A DNA stretch of 64,000 bases from Coprococcus comes ATCC 27758 (GCF_025149785.1 NZ_CP102277.1:1054001-1118000); one strand, 5' to 3'. Shown: positions 51,769-61,056, counted from the first letter of the stretch. Numbers and translations: made by a program. Notes: generated by a model not told the origin, from the letters alone.

Positions 51769-52647
51769 ATGAAAGATTATATTGTAAGAGCAACTGCGGG
51801 AGACGGACAGATCCGTGCATTTGCCGCAACAACCGGAAATCTGGTGGAAGAGGCAAGAAAGAGACATGACACAAGTCCGGTAGCAACAGCGGCACTTGGA
51901 AGACTTCTGACAGCAGGAGCAATGATGGGAGGCATGATGAAGAATGAGACAGATGTGCTGACGCTTCAGATCAAAGGTGATGGACCACTTGGCGGAATTA
52001 CGGTGACTGCAGATGCAAAAGGTGACGTGAAAGGATACGTCGATCATCCGGAAGCAATGATGCCGCCTAAGAATGGCAAGCTGGATGTTGGAGGAGCTGT
52101 TGGAATCGGTCTTTTAAATGTTATTAAAGATATGGGACTGAAAGAACCATATGTTGGACAGACTATTCTGCAGACAAGTGAGATCGCAGAAGATCTGACG
52201 TATTATTTTGCAACCAGCGAACAGGTTCCGTCATCTGTGGGCCTTGGAGTATTGATGAACAAGGACAACACTGTACACTGTGCAGGTGGATTTATTGTGC
52301 AGGTAATGCCGTTTATATCGGATGAAGTGCTGGATAAACTGGAAGAGAATATCAAGAAGATCTCTTCTGTTACCAGTATGCTGGATAACGGACATACACC
52401 GGAGCAGATGCTGGAGCAGGTACTGGATGGCCTGAATGTGGAATTTACAGATACAATGGACACACAGTTTAAATGTAATTGTTCGCATGAGAGAATCGAG
52501 AAAGCCATCATCAGCATCGGAAAGAAAGATATCCAGGAAATGATCGATGACGGAAAAGAAGTAGAAGTAAAATGCCATTTTTGCAATACGGCGTATACAT
52601 TTAGTGTAGAAGAACTGAAACAGATTTTAAAACAGGCAAAAAGATAA
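51769..52647 (+). CDS. hslO: 33 kDa chaperonin Hsp33
   Basis: 292 residues. N-terminal Hsp33 fold (DYIVRATAGDGQIRAFAATT, ALGRLLTAGAMMGGM, GYVDHPEA) and the C-terminal redox switch CNCSHERIEKAI followed by CHFCN, giving the four zinc-binding Cys (CxC and CxxC). It is a holdase activated by oxidation plus unfolding, protecting proteins in the cytoplasm. AACAGGAGAGAATT precedes the ATG. Confidence 0.97.
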   Translation: MKDYIVRATAGDGQIRAFAATTGNLVEEARKRHDTSPVATAALGRLLTAGAMMGGMMKNETDVLTLQIKGDGPLGGITVTADAKGDVKGYVDHPEAMMPPKNGKLDVGGAVGIGLLNVIKDMGLKEPYVGQTILQTSEIAEDLTYYFATSEQVPSSVGLGVLMNKDNTVHCAGGFIVQVMPFISDEVLDKLEENIKKISSVTSMLDNGHTPEQMLEQVLDGLNVEFTDTMDTQFKCNCSHERIEKAIISIGKKDIQEMIDDGKEVEVKCHFCNTAYTFSVEELKQILKQAKR

Positions 52648-52659
52648 AGAGGTAAACAC

Positions 52660-54576
52660 ATGAAACAGGGATTTATCAAAGTTGCAGCAGTCACAGTTGA
52701 TATTCGTGTGGCGGATGTCTGGCACAACTGTAAGGAAATCTGCAAACGTATGAAAGAAGCTGAGAAGGCTGGCGCAAAGATCATTGTTTTTCCGGAGCTT
52801 TGCCTGACCGGGTATACTTGCAGCGATCTTTTTACACAGGATATACTGTTAAAAGAGGTGCGCAGAGCACTTGCAAAAGTTGCAGAAGAGACCAGGCATA
52901 CAGAAGCACTTGTATTTGTTGGACTTCCACTTGCAATTGATGGAGAGCTTTATAATGTTGCGGCCGCATTAAATGACGGAAAGATCCTTGGCTTTACAAC
53001 CAAGACATTTCTTCCGAATTATGGGGAATTTTATGAGATGCGTCAATTCCGTCAGGGACCGAAAAAAGCAAGAGTGATTTCTTATGAAGGGGAAGAAATC
53101 CTGTTTGGGCCGCAGATCCTGTATCAGGCGGCAGAGATGGATGATCTGGTCGTATCGGCAGAGATCTGTGAGGATGTCTGGTCACCAATCCCGCCGAGCA
53201 TTGAGGCGGCAAGAGAAGGCGCGATCATCCTGGTTAACTGTTCAGCAAGTGATGAGACGATCGGAAAGGATAGTTACCGGGAGGAACTGATCAAGGGACA
53301 GTCTGCAAGACTGATTGCAGGTTATGTCTATGCAAATGCCGGGGACGGAGAGTCTACAACGGATGTGGTATTTGGCGGACACAATATTATTGCAGAGAAT
53401 GGGACGATCCTGAAAGAAGCAAAGCGGTTTGCCAACGAGATGATCGTCAGTGAGATTGATATTTTCCGTCTTTTAAGTGAACGGAGAAAAAATACAACTT
53501 TCCAGACAACGGAAGAACGTTATCTTCCAAAAGTACTGTTCCACATAAGTGTGGAAGAGACAGCACTTACCAGAAGCTTTGCACAGACCCCTTTTGTTCC
53601 ACAGAATATGGCAGAGAGGGAAAGGCGCTGTGAGGAGATTCTGATGATCCAGGCAATGGGACTGAAGAAGCGTTTGGTGCATACTCACTCGAGAACAGCA
53701 GTCGTTGGAATTTCCGGCGGTTTGGATTCAACGCTGGCACTGCTTGTGACGTCGAAAGCGTTTGACATGGCAGGAAAAGACCGCAAGGATATCATTGCAG
53801 TGACGATGCCTTGCTTTGGTACGACAGACAGAACTTATCAGAATGCCTGCCTGATGTCGAAGAAGCTGGGAGCCACTTTGAAAGAGGTGCCGATCGCGGA
53901 TGCGGTCCATGTGCATTTCCGTGATATCGGACATGATGAAGAGGTACATGATGTGACCTATGAGAATTCACAGGCAAGAGAGCGTACCCAGGTGCTGATG
54001 GATATTGCTAACCAGGAATGGGGCATGGTCATCGGAACCGGAGATATGTCGGAGCTGGCTCTTGGGTGGGCGACTTATAATGGAGATCATATGTCTATGT
54101 ACGGAGTCAATGCATCTGTTCCGAAGACACTGGTACGCCATCTGGTTCAGTATTATGCGGATACCTGTGAGGATCAGGAGCTGAAAGAGGTACTTCTGGA
54201 TGTTCTTGACACACCGGTAAGTCCGGAGCTTCTTCCACCGAAGGATGGCGAGATCGCCCAGAAGACGGAAGACCTTGTAGGTCCGTATGAACTGCATGAT
54301 TTTTATCTGTATTATGTTCTGAGATTTGGCTTTGAACCGTCAAAGATCTATCGGCTCGCAAAGTTTGCATTTGAAGGAACTTATGACAGCGAGACGATCA
54401 TGAAATGGCTGAAGACCTTTTACCGAAGATTTTTTGCGCAGCAGTTTAAGCGCTCCTGCCTGCCGGACGGACCGAAGATCGGTACGGTGGCACTTTCACC
54501 GAGAGGAGACTGGAGAATGCCGAGCGATGCGTGTGCGGCAGTCTGGATGCAGGATCTGGAAGCACTGGAGAAATAG
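52660..54576 (+). CDS. nadE: Glutamine-dependent NAD+ synthetase
   Basis: 638 residues with two domains. N-terminal nitrilase-like amidase (about 1-290): IIVFPELCLTGYTC with catalytic Glu, the Lys region FLPNYGEFYEMR and SAEICEDVWSP with catalytic Cys. C-terminal ATP-pyrophosphatase (about 340-638): VVGISGGLDSTLALLV. It makes NAD from deamido-NAD with ammonia taken from glutamine. Last gene of the methyltransferase-hslO-nadE set, 12 bases after hslO. Confidence 0.97.
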   Translation: MKQGFIKVAAVTVDIRVADVWHNCKEICKRMKEAEKAGAKIIVFPELCLTGYTCSDLFTQDILLKEVRRALAKVAEETRHTEALVFVGLPLAIDGELYNVAAALNDGKILGFTTKTFLPNYGEFYEMRQFRQGPKKARVISYEGEEILFGPQILYQAAEMDDLVVSAEICEDVWSPIPPSIEAAREGAIILVNCSASDETIGKDSYREELIKGQSARLIAGYVYANAGDGESTTDVVFGGHNIIAENGTILKEAKRFANEMIVSEIDIFRLLSERRKNTTFQTTEERYLPKVLFHISVEETALTRSFAQTPFVPQNMAERERRCEEILMIQAMGLKKRLVHTHSRTAVVGISGGLDSTLALLVTSKAFDMAGKDRKDIIAVTMPCFGTTDRTYQNACLMSKKLGATLKEVPIADAVHVHFRDIGHDEEVHDVTYENSQARERTQVLMDIANQEWGMVIGTGDMSELALGWATYNGDHMSMYGVNASVPKTLVRHLVQYYADTCEDQELKEVLLDVLDTPVSPELLPPKDGEIAQKTEDLVGPYELHDFYLYYVLRFGFEPSKIYRLAKFAFEGTYDSETIMKWLKTFYRRFFAQQFKRSCLPDGPKIGTVALSPRGDWRMPSDACAAVWMQDLEALEK

Positions 54577-54582
54577 AAAAGA

Positions 54583-54625
54583 ATGTACAGGGGGTACATT
54601 CTCGCATAAAGTGTCAGTGACACTT
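54583..54625 (-). repeat. Possible relic of the dispersed repeat end, reverse orientation
   Basis: AAGAATGTAC, then GTACATTCTCGC, resembles the reverse complement of the last hairpin of the 50631 and 63471 repeats (GCGAGAATGTGCC/GGCACATTCTT) with paired changes that keep the stem. A second hairpin AAGTGTCAGTGACACTT follows at 54609-54625. Confidence 0.45.
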
Positions 54626-54638
54626 ATCAGGCAATGAT

Positions 54639-54676
54639 AAAGGGAAGTCTGCGAAAGTGCAGGCTTCCCTTTTTTT
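54639..54676. terminator. Bidirectional terminator between nadE and the S1-domain gene
   Basis: AAAGGGAAGTCTGC pairs with GCAGGCTTCCCTTT (one mismatch) followed by seven T on the plus strand and preceded by an A-rich tract for the minus strand. Confidence 0.85.
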
Positions 54677-54687
54677 AATTATAATTT

Positions 54688-55374
54688 TTAAAGCTTGATA
54701 TTTTTAAACAGATCCCCAAGGCTGGTTCCGATTGCTTCTACTTTCGGAATTTCTACGTGTTCCAGCTCTTCCTCCTGTTCTTTTTCAGCATCTTCGGCAA
54801 GAGCCTTGATACTGAGGCTGATCTTACCGTCTTTGATACCGATGACTTTGACATCTACTTCGTCCCCAACGTGAAGTACCTGGTCTGCTGATTTGATTCT
54901 CTGGGTACTGATCTGGGAAATGTGAACCAGACCGGAAAGACCGTTCTCGAGACGTACAAAAGCACCGTAGGACTGAAGCGATTCAACGGTACCTTTTACA
55001 ACACTTCCAACCTGTACAGATGCAAGTTTTTTTGCATCTTCTGCTTTTTTCTGTTCTCTTAAAATCTCACGTGCAGATAAGATCAGGCGTCCTTCTGCCT
55101 GGTTTGCTTCGATCACGCGGACATCAATTTCTTTTAGAAGATAAGTCTCCAGATCTTCGATATAAGAAAGAGAAAGGCGGGATGCCGGGATGAATCCTCG
55201 AAGTCCTTCGACCATGGCGATGACACCACCATTTACGATTCCTTCTACTTTTACGTGAAGATTGGTTCCTTCTTCCTGATAACGTGCGACCACATTCCAT
55301 GGATTGGCATCATCGAAATGTGCTTCGTAGTCTGCCATGCTTTCTGTCTGTTCCTGTAATTTTTCGTTTTCCAT
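54688..55374 (-). CDS. S1 RNA-binding domain protein (short ribosomal S1-like)
   Basis: 228 residues with two S1 (OB-fold) domains: about 35-105 (VKVEGIVNGGVIAMVEGLRG, FIPASRLS) and about 120-190 (VVKGTVESLQSYGAFVRLEN, GLVHISQIS, DEVDVKVIGIKDGKISLSIK). A conserved C-terminal tail reads GTSLGDLFKNIKL. It matches the short S1-like proteins of Firmicutes that bind RNA or the ribosome. A typical AGGTGT ribosome binding site lies upstream on the minus strand. Divergent from the DUF5058 operon. Confidence 0.88.
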   Translation of the reverse strand: MENEKLQEQTESMADYEAHFDDANPWNVVARYQEEGTNLHVKVEGIVNGGVIAMVEGLRGFIPASRLSLSYIEDLETYLLKEIDVRVIEANQAEGRLILSAREILREQKKAEDAKKLASVQVGSVVKGTVESLQSYGAFVRLENGLSGLVHISQISTQRIKSADQVLHVGDEVDVKVIGIKDGKISLSIKALAEDAEKEQEEELEHVEIPKVEAIGTSLGDLFKNIKL

Positions 55375-55574
55375 CTTAACACCTCTGTTAGTTTATTTTT
55401 CTGAACGTATGCTCAATATGTTTATTAGTATAACACATTTTTGTATAGATAAAAAGTATGGATTCCAGATGGTTAGACGGTTAAATTGTGCTTAATGAGA
55501 AAAAATCGTTATTATGTACGAAAATTGTGGTAAAAATTTGTGTATATTTTGAATGGTAAAATTTGTGAAAAAAG

Positions 55575-55603
55575 TTGACAAAAGAAAAAATAAATTGTAT
55601 ATT
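55575..55603 (+). promoter_or_regulatory. Promoter of the DUF5058 operon
   Basis: TTGACA (55575-55580), 17-bp spacer, TATATT (55598-55603). The leader of about 55 bases carries an operator-like palindrome. The rest of the 288-base divergent gap is very AT-rich with nothing else recognised. Confidence 0.85.
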
Positions 55604-55623
55604 ATCAACATAAGGGCATATTA

Positions 55624-55636
55624 AGGACAGTGTCCT
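55624..55636. promoter_or_regulatory. Operator-like palindrome in the DUF5058 leader
   Basis: AGGACAGTGTCCT is a perfect palindrome around a central G, 20 bases after the -10. Bound regulator unknown; the HTH protein encoded at 59705 is the local candidate. Confidence 0.5.
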
Positions 55637-55663
55637 AAACTAAAAGGCAAAGGAGAATTTAAA

Positions 55664-56398
55664 ATGAAGGGAAACGTGAATTATCTGGAACTGGCAAACA
55701 GCCCTCTGATGTGGGTGAGTGCCGCAATAGCAGTAGGAATCGTAGTTTTTCAGTCCGTACTGTTTTTCAGGAAGTCGCTCAAAGCAGCAAAAGAGATTGG
55801 AATTGAACAGGAAAAGATCAATATGGCAATTAAGAGTAGTGCCATTTCCTCAATTGGACCATCTATTGTAATCCTGGTAACAATGATCTCTCTGATCGTA
55901 TCAATGGGAGCACCTGTTTCATGGATGAGACTTTCTTTCATCGGATCCGTTAACTATGAAGCAATGGCAGCCGGATTTGGCGCACAGGCAATGGGCGCTA
56001 CACTGGAGAACCTGACACCGGTTGCATTCGCCTGCGGTGTATGGACCATGATCTGTGGTTCACTTGGATGGCTGATTTTCACACTCCTTTTCACAGATAA
56101 GATGGATAAAGTAAACCATCTGATGTCAAAAGGAAATTCCAAAATGGTTCCGATCATTTCAGCAGGAGCGATGCTTGGTGCATTTGCAAACCTTGCATCA
56201 GGAAACTTCTTCAACGAAAAGAATCAGTTTGCATTTGGCGGAGCACCGGCAATCGCAACAATCGTAGGATGCATTCTTATGATGATCCTGACAAAGTTAG
56301 CGAAAGAAAAGAATATTGGATGGCTCAGAGAATGGGCCTTTGCAATTTCCATGTTCTCAGGCATGCTCATTGGTTACATCTGGAACACTGTATTTTAA
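55664..56398 (+). CDS. DUF5058 family membrane protein
   Basis: 244 residues, six or seven membrane helices (about 15-35, 55-77, 95-115, 122-142, 163-180, 187-207, 220-242). YLELANSPLMWVSAAIAVG, GSVNYEAMAAGFGAQAMGAT and LASGNFFNEKNQFAFGGAPA are features of DUF5058, proposed to be a transporter component. It is always paired with a second small membrane protein, here the next gene, and followed by M20 peptidases. Suggests uptake of a peptide or acylated amino acid. AAAGGAGAATTT precedes the ATG. Confidence 0.8.
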   Translation: MKGNVNYLELANSPLMWVSAAIAVGIVVFQSVLFFRKSLKAAKEIGIEQEKINMAIKSSAISSIGPSIVILVTMISLIVSMGAPVSWMRLSFIGSVNYEAMAAGFGAQAMGATLENLTPVAFACGVWTMICGSLGWLIFTLLFTDKMDKVNHLMSKGNSKMVPIISAGAMLGAFANLASGNFFNEKNQFAFGGAPAIATIVGCILMMILTKLAKEKNIGWLREWAFAISMFSGMLIGYIWNTVF

Positions 56399-56419
56399 TA
56401 GGAATGAGAGGATAAAGAT

Positions 56420-57109
56420 ATGAATAAAGAATACTACAACAAAGTCTATATACCTGATATTGTCAAATGGGGAAAAATCACCATGTTATTAGGTATCATT
56501 ACATGTTTTGGACCGGCACTTGTTATCTCAGTTGTATACGGATGTATGCCACCGGTATCCGCAATCATTGCAGGTACAATCGCACAGATCAGTGTAAGTG
56601 GAGCATTTTATATTGTAGAACCGATTTCCTATTTCCCGATTCTTGGAATCCCGGGAACTTATCTGACATTCCTTTCAGGAAATACATCCAACATGCGTGT
56701 TCCGTGTTCTTCTGTTGCACAGGAAGCAGCAGGCGTTGAAATGGGGAGTGACAAAGGTTCTGTTGTATCAACCATCGGTATTGCTGTATCGATCATTGTA
56801 AATATTGTGATTCTGACAATCGGAGCAATTGCAGGAAACGCAATTATCGGTATGATGCCAGAAGGATTCAAGCAGGCCCTCAACTTCCTTCTTCCGGCAC
56901 TTTACGGAGCTGTATTCGGACAGTTCGCAATCACAAGACCGAAGCTTGGTGTTGTAGCGGTTGTTATCGCATTTGCAATGAACTGGCTGATGAAAAACGG
57001 ATTCTTATCCTTCTTCCCTGGAACACCGTCATACGTTGTTATCCTGGTAGCCGTATTTGGATCTATTTTCGCAGGAAAGATTATCTACAAGAAAGAGCTT
57101 GAGGACTAA
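56420..57109 (+). CDS. Membrane partner of the DUF5058 protein
   Basis: 229 residues with about six helices (about 18-40, 44-66, 117-141, 149-168, 175-190, 197-220). ITCFGPALVISVVYGCMPPV, ISYFPILGIPGTYLTFLSGN and SNMRVPCSSVAQEAAG are distinctive. It probably pairs with the upstream protein to form one carrier. 21 bases after it, with GAGAGGATAAAG upstream. I do not know a named family beyond this association. Confidence 0.7.
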   Translation: MNKEYYNKVYIPDIVKWGKITMLLGIITCFGPALVISVVYGCMPPVSAIIAGTIAQISVSGAFYIVEPISYFPILGIPGTYLTFLSGNTSNMRVPCSSVAQEAAGVEMGSDKGSVVSTIGIAVSIIVNIVILTIGAIAGNAIIGMMPEGFKQALNFLLPALYGAVFGQFAITRPKLGVVAVVIAFAMNWLMKNGFLSFFPGTPSYVVILVAVFGSIFAGKIIYKKELED

Positions 57110-57127
57110 GTCCGGAAAGGAAAAACG

Positions 57128-58237
57128 ATGTTATCGAGAGAAAGATTACAGGAAAGATTTATTGAGATGATCAAGATCTACAGCCCGTCAAAAGGGGAAA
57201 AAGAGATGGCGGACTGGATAGAAAACTGGCTGAGAGAGCGGAACATTCCGTTCCAGTCAGATCATGCCGGGGAAGCTTATGGTGGAAACGGCAGAAATAT
57301 CGTTGCATTTGTAAAAGGAAATACGAAGGAACGTCCACTTGGATTTGCAGCACATATGGATCAGATTGAGCCTTGCAGAAATGTAAATCCGGTGATCAAT
57401 GGAAACATCATCAGTACCGATAAGACAACAACACTTGGCGGAGATGACAAAGCTGGAATTTCAGCAATCATGGAAGCGGTAGAAGATATCATTGAAAGCG
57501 GTGTACCGCACAGAGATATTTATCTTGTATTTACCTGCTCCGAAGAGATCAGTATGATGGGAACAAAGCACATGGATATGTCTATGCTGCCATGCAAGGA
57601 ATTGGTTGTTGTAGATGCAACCGGTGGAGCAGAGACTCTCGCATACAAAGCACCGGCAATGGAAGCGATTGAGATTACTTTCAAAGGAAAGAAAGCGCAT
57701 GCCGGAATTGAACCGGAAAAAGGAATCAATGCAATTGTTGTGGCATCAAAGGCAATCAGTAAGATGCACATCGGACGTATTGATTATGAGACAACCTCTA
57801 ATATCGGACATATTGAAGGTGGATCTGCAACCAACATCGTAACAGATGAGGTTACATTTACCGCAGAGATCCGTTCACACAGTATGGAAAAGCTGGCTGC
57901 AGAGGTTGCACATATGGAACAGTGCTGCAAGGAAGCTGTAGAGGAAATGGGAGCCTGTTATGAGATGAAGCATGAGATGGCTTACCCGGTTCTGTCGCTG
58001 GAAGAAGACTGTGAATTGATCCAGGATACTGTAAATGCAATGGCAGAAGAAAGAATTACAGCAAATAAAATGATCATCGGTGGCGGAAGTGATGCAAATG
58101 TGCTTGCGGGACACGGATATAAGAGCGTCATTTTGGGATGTGGAATGATCAATGTACACACAGTAGAAGAAGCGCTTGATACAGATGAGACCTGGAAAGT
58201 GACAAAAGTACTGAGAAGACTGATGGGTGCAGAATAG
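57128..58237 (+). CDS. M20 family metallopeptidase (peptidase T-like)
   Basis: 369 residues. FAAHMDQIEPCRNV (metal-ligand His/Asp), TTTLGGDDKAGISAIMEAVE with the metal-bridging Asp, VFTCSEEISMMGTKHMDM with the catalytic Glu, FKGKKAHAGIEPEKGINAI and GGGSDANVLAGHG are characteristic of PepT/M20-M25-M40 aminopeptidases. Cytoplasmic. It would hydrolyse peptides brought in by the transporter encoded upstream. 18 bases after that gene. Confidence 0.88.
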   Translation: MLSRERLQERFIEMIKIYSPSKGEKEMADWIENWLRERNIPFQSDHAGEAYGGNGRNIVAFVKGNTKERPLGFAAHMDQIEPCRNVNPVINGNIISTDKTTTLGGDDKAGISAIMEAVEDIIESGVPHRDIYLVFTCSEEISMMGTKHMDMSMLPCKELVVVDATGGAETLAYKAPAMEAIEITFKGKKAHAGIEPEKGINAIVVASKAISKMHIGRIDYETTSNIGHIEGGSATNIVTDEVTFTAEIRSHSMEKLAAEVAHMEQCCKEAVEEMGACYEMKHEMAYPVLSLEEDCELIQDTVNAMAEERITANKMIIGGGSDANVLAGHGYKSVILGCGMINVHTVEEALDTDETWKVTKVLRRLMGAE

Positions 58238-58253
58238 GAGATGGACGACATAG

Positions 58254-59588
58254 ATGGAAAAAGAAGAACTGAAGCAGAGATGTCTGGACGCGATTGACGC
58301 GAACAGAGATTTGATCATTCAGCTTGGTGATGATGTATATAAAACGCCTGAACTTGGCTACAAAGAATTTAAGACTACAGAAAGAATGATAAAGGCATTT
58401 CAGGAGATTGGAGAAGAGCCGGAGACGGAAATTGCATATACTGGCTGTAAGGTTTCAACTCCGAAAAAAGGGAATATAAGAATTGCCGTGATCGGAGAGC
58501 TGGACTGTATCCAGTGCAAAGAACATCCGGATAGTACGCCAGAAGGAAATGTTCATGCCTGCGGTCATCATGCACAGCTTGCAGATCTGTATGGATGTGC
58601 GATTGGTCTTTTAAGATCCGGAGTGATGAAGGAACTGGGTGGAGCGGTTGATTTTATTGCGATCCCTGCGGAAGAATGCGTAGATTATGATTATCGCGAC
58701 AGTCTGATCCGTGAAAATAAGATCAGTTTTTACGGCGGCAAGCAGGAATATTTAAAACGTGGTGGCTTTGATGATGTGGATATGGCATTGCAGTGTCACA
58801 TGATGGAAATTGGAAATGGCAGGCATTGCACGATTGATACCGACTGCAACGGATTTGTGACAAAGACGGTAACATTTATCGGAGAAGCTGCGCATGCAGG
58901 TTTCGCACCACATGAAGGAATCAATGCGTTAAATATGGCAGAATTGGCACTGAACAACATTCATGCACTCCGTGAGACTTTTCAGGAGAAAGAAAAGGTT
59001 CGTGTAAGTGCGATCATTACAGAAGGCGGAGATCTGGTAAATGTAGTTCCTGCTGTTGTGAAGATGCAGATCATGGTACGTGCTTTCACAATTGATGGAA
59101 TGCTGGATGCCAGTAAAAAAGTGAACCGTGCGTTAAAAGCCGGAGCACTTGCAATCGGAGGAAAAGTCGAGATTGACGATAAGATCGGATATCTTCCGAT
59201 GAATACCAACCGCGAGCTTTCAGCATTATATAAAGAAAATATGATCGAATATACAGGGGCGGAAAAAGATTCATTTGTAGAGCTTTATGAGACAGCAGGT
59301 TCTACAGATCTGGGGGATCTTTCTCAGATCATGCCGTGTATGCACATCTGGACAGAGGGAATAACCGGAGGACTTCACTCCAAGGATTACCGTCTTGCGG
59401 ACCCGGAACTTGCTTATATCGTTCCGGCAAAGATGATGGCGCTTACGATCATTGATCTTCTTTATGATAACGCAAAAAAGGCAAAACAGATTCTTGACAA
59501 TTTCAAACCGACGCTGACAAAAGAAAGTTATCTGGAATTAAAAAAAGAGCATTCTAAGCTTGTGGTTTTTGATGGCTCTGAGTTATAA
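58254..59588 (+). CDS. M20 family amidohydrolase (AbgB-like)
   Basis: 444 residues. Motifs: ELGYKEFKTTERM, IAVIGELDCIQC, NVHACGHHAQLADLYG (metal ligands), FIAIPAEECVDY, GEAAHAGFAPHEGINALNMA and a late TEGITGGLHSKDY. Resembles aminobenzoyl-glutamate or N-acyl-amino acid hydrolases. Together with the peptidase upstream it makes a two-step breakdown of an imported amide or peptide plausible. 16 bases after that gene. Confidence 0.87.
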   Translation: MEKEELKQRCLDAIDANRDLIIQLGDDVYKTPELGYKEFKTTERMIKAFQEIGEEPETEIAYTGCKVSTPKKGNIRIAVIGELDCIQCKEHPDSTPEGNVHACGHHAQLADLYGCAIGLLRSGVMKELGGAVDFIAIPAEECVDYDYRDSLIRENKISFYGGKQEYLKRGGFDDVDMALQCHMMEIGNGRHCTIDTDCNGFVTKTVTFIGEAAHAGFAPHEGINALNMAELALNNIHALRETFQEKEKVRVSAIITEGGDLVNVVPAVVKMQIMVRAFTIDGMLDASKKVNRALKAGALAIGGKVEIDDKIGYLPMNTNRELSALYKENMIEYTGAEKDSFVELYETAGSTDLGDLSQIMPCMHIWTEGITGGLHSKDYRLADPELAYIVPAKMMALTIIDLLYDNAKKAKQILDNFKPTLTKESYLELKKEHSKLVVFDGSEL

Positions 59589-59589
59589 T

Positions 59590-59622
59590 AAAAAGGAATC
59601 CCGTTTAAGGGGTTCCTTTTTT
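59590..59622 (+). terminator. Intrinsic terminator of the DUF5058 operon
   Basis: AAAAGGAATCCC pairs with GGGGTTCCTTTT (one G-U) and is followed by a T-run. Confidence 0.85.
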
Positions 59623-59704
59623 AAAGCAATTATTCAGATATATAGAGAGAAGCTGCCAACGGCAGGTTCTCTGGATAGAAGATCGCAATACGGGGGACAA
59701 ATTT

Positions 59705-61000
59705 GTGAAAGTTGGAGTTATCGGATCAAAATCATCTTGTGAGGTTGTTAAGAAGAGTATAAAAGAAATCGACAGTTCAGTAGAAGTAGCTTCTTATGAA
59801 GAGGAACAGGTTAACCGAAGTGACCGGCTGATTGAGGAATGTGAACAGGAGTGTGATGCGGTACTGTTTACGGGCTGTGCGATCGAAAGTTTTGTGGGGA
59901 GAAACTATCATTTCACCAGGCCGCATGTGTCGGTGGAAAAATCGGTAATCAGCATTGCGGGAGCATTTCTGCAGATGCAGAAAAGTAATATTGAACTGGA
60001 TGCATTTAGTATTGATATTGTAGAAAAACAGGTCATTGAGGATTTGCTGGATGCATTTGACATCCTGGCAAGAAACATTTATTCCTGTCCGTTTCAGGCA
60101 GGAGTGGAAGAAGAACAGTATGTGGAGTGGCACATGAAGCTTCTGGATGAAGGAAAGGTTAATGTGGCACTGACTTCTCTTCGGTGGGTGTATAAGACAC
60201 TGCAGGAAAAGGGATACCATGCAATTTATCTGCCTCCGACCAGGGCAAAAGTGAGAGTGGCACTGGAAAAATTAAAAAATGAATGTGCGCTTCAGGAAGC
60301 AGAATATGCGCAGGCAGCAGTTGAGATTTTTCAGCTGACGGATTATAAGAGCAGAGAAGAGAATTATTATTCAAGTATGCTTGCAAAAGCAGATATTGAA
60401 AAAGAAATCATCAAATATACAGAAGGGATTCAAGGTGCAATTTTTGCATCAGGAAGAAGAGAATATATTGTATTTTCCAATTCCGGGGCTGTACAAGAAG
60501 AATTTAACCAGCGGAAGCTTCTGAATCTGCAAAAAAAAGTGCAGGAGGAGAAGAAAATCAGCCTGAATGTAGGGATCGGAACCGGAGGCACGATGAATGA
60601 CGCGGAAATGAACGCAAGACGTGCACTGGATTTTTCCCTGAAAAATGCAAAGCAGGAGATTTTCTGGATTGATGCCGGTCAGACACAGCACGGACCGCTT
60701 GGAAAGGAGATCCAGCTGGAATATCAGCTCATTTCTTCCGATCCGAAGTTACAGGAAATTTCAGAAAAAACCGGGCTCAGCACAACGTCAATTCTGAAGA
60801 TCATTGCCATTGCAGATGTAAGAAAAAGTTATATTTTCGATGCACATCAGTTGGCGGAGTGTCTGGGAATTACGGTCAGAAGTGCGCGCCGGATCATGAA
60901 TAAGATCATGGAAGCCGGTTATGGAAAAGTGTATGCAAAGAAGACAGCGGCAGCGGGTGGCAGACCGAAGGCACTGGTAGAGATATTGTTTAAAATTTAG
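59705..61000 (+). CDS. Probable transcriptional regulator of the DUF5058 operon
   Basis: 431 residues from GTG 59705, with GGGGGAC upstream. An N-terminal alpha/beta domain (KVGVIGSKSSCEVVKKSI, about 1-190), perhaps a ligand-binding fold, is followed by a helical linker. A degenerate cyclase/GGDEF-like segment (SLNVGIGTGGTMNDAEMNAR, RALDFSLKNA, about 280-320) comes next, then a C-terminal winged-helix region (LAECLGITVRSARRIMNKIM, about 380-431). I read it as an effector-responsive DNA-binding protein. It follows the operon after a terminator; co-occurrence with DUF5058 is recalled, not searched. No GGDEF or catalytic Asp is seen. Confidence 0.6.
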   Translation: MKVGVIGSKSSCEVVKKSIKEIDSSVEVASYEEEQVNRSDRLIEECEQECDAVLFTGCAIESFVGRNYHFTRPHVSVEKSVISIAGAFLQMQKSNIELDAFSIDIVEKQVIEDLLDAFDILARNIYSCPFQAGVEEEQYVEWHMKLLDEGKVNVALTSLRWVYKTLQEKGYHAIYLPPTRAKVRVALEKLKNECALQEAEYAQAAVEIFQLTDYKSREENYYSSMLAKADIEKEIIKYTEGIQGAIFASGRREYIVFSNSGAVQEEFNQRKLLNLQKKVQEEKKISLNVGIGTGGTMNDAEMNARRALDFSLKNAKQEIFWIDAGQTQHGPLGKEIQLEYQLISSDPKLQEISEKTGLSTTSILKIIAIADVRKSYIFDAHQLAECLGITVRSARRIMNKIMEAGYGKVYAKKTAAAGGRPKALVEILFKI

Positions 61001-61027
61001 TGTAATGGTCTTTTATCCGAACAAGGG

Positions 61028-61056
61028 TTGACGAACAGTAAAAAAAATGGCATTCT
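61028..61056 (+). promoter_or_regulatory. Possible promoter of the pyrophosphatase gene
   Basis: TTGACG (61028-61033), 17-bp spacer, CATTCT (61051-61056), 41 bases before the ATG. The -10 match is weak. Confidence 0.35.
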
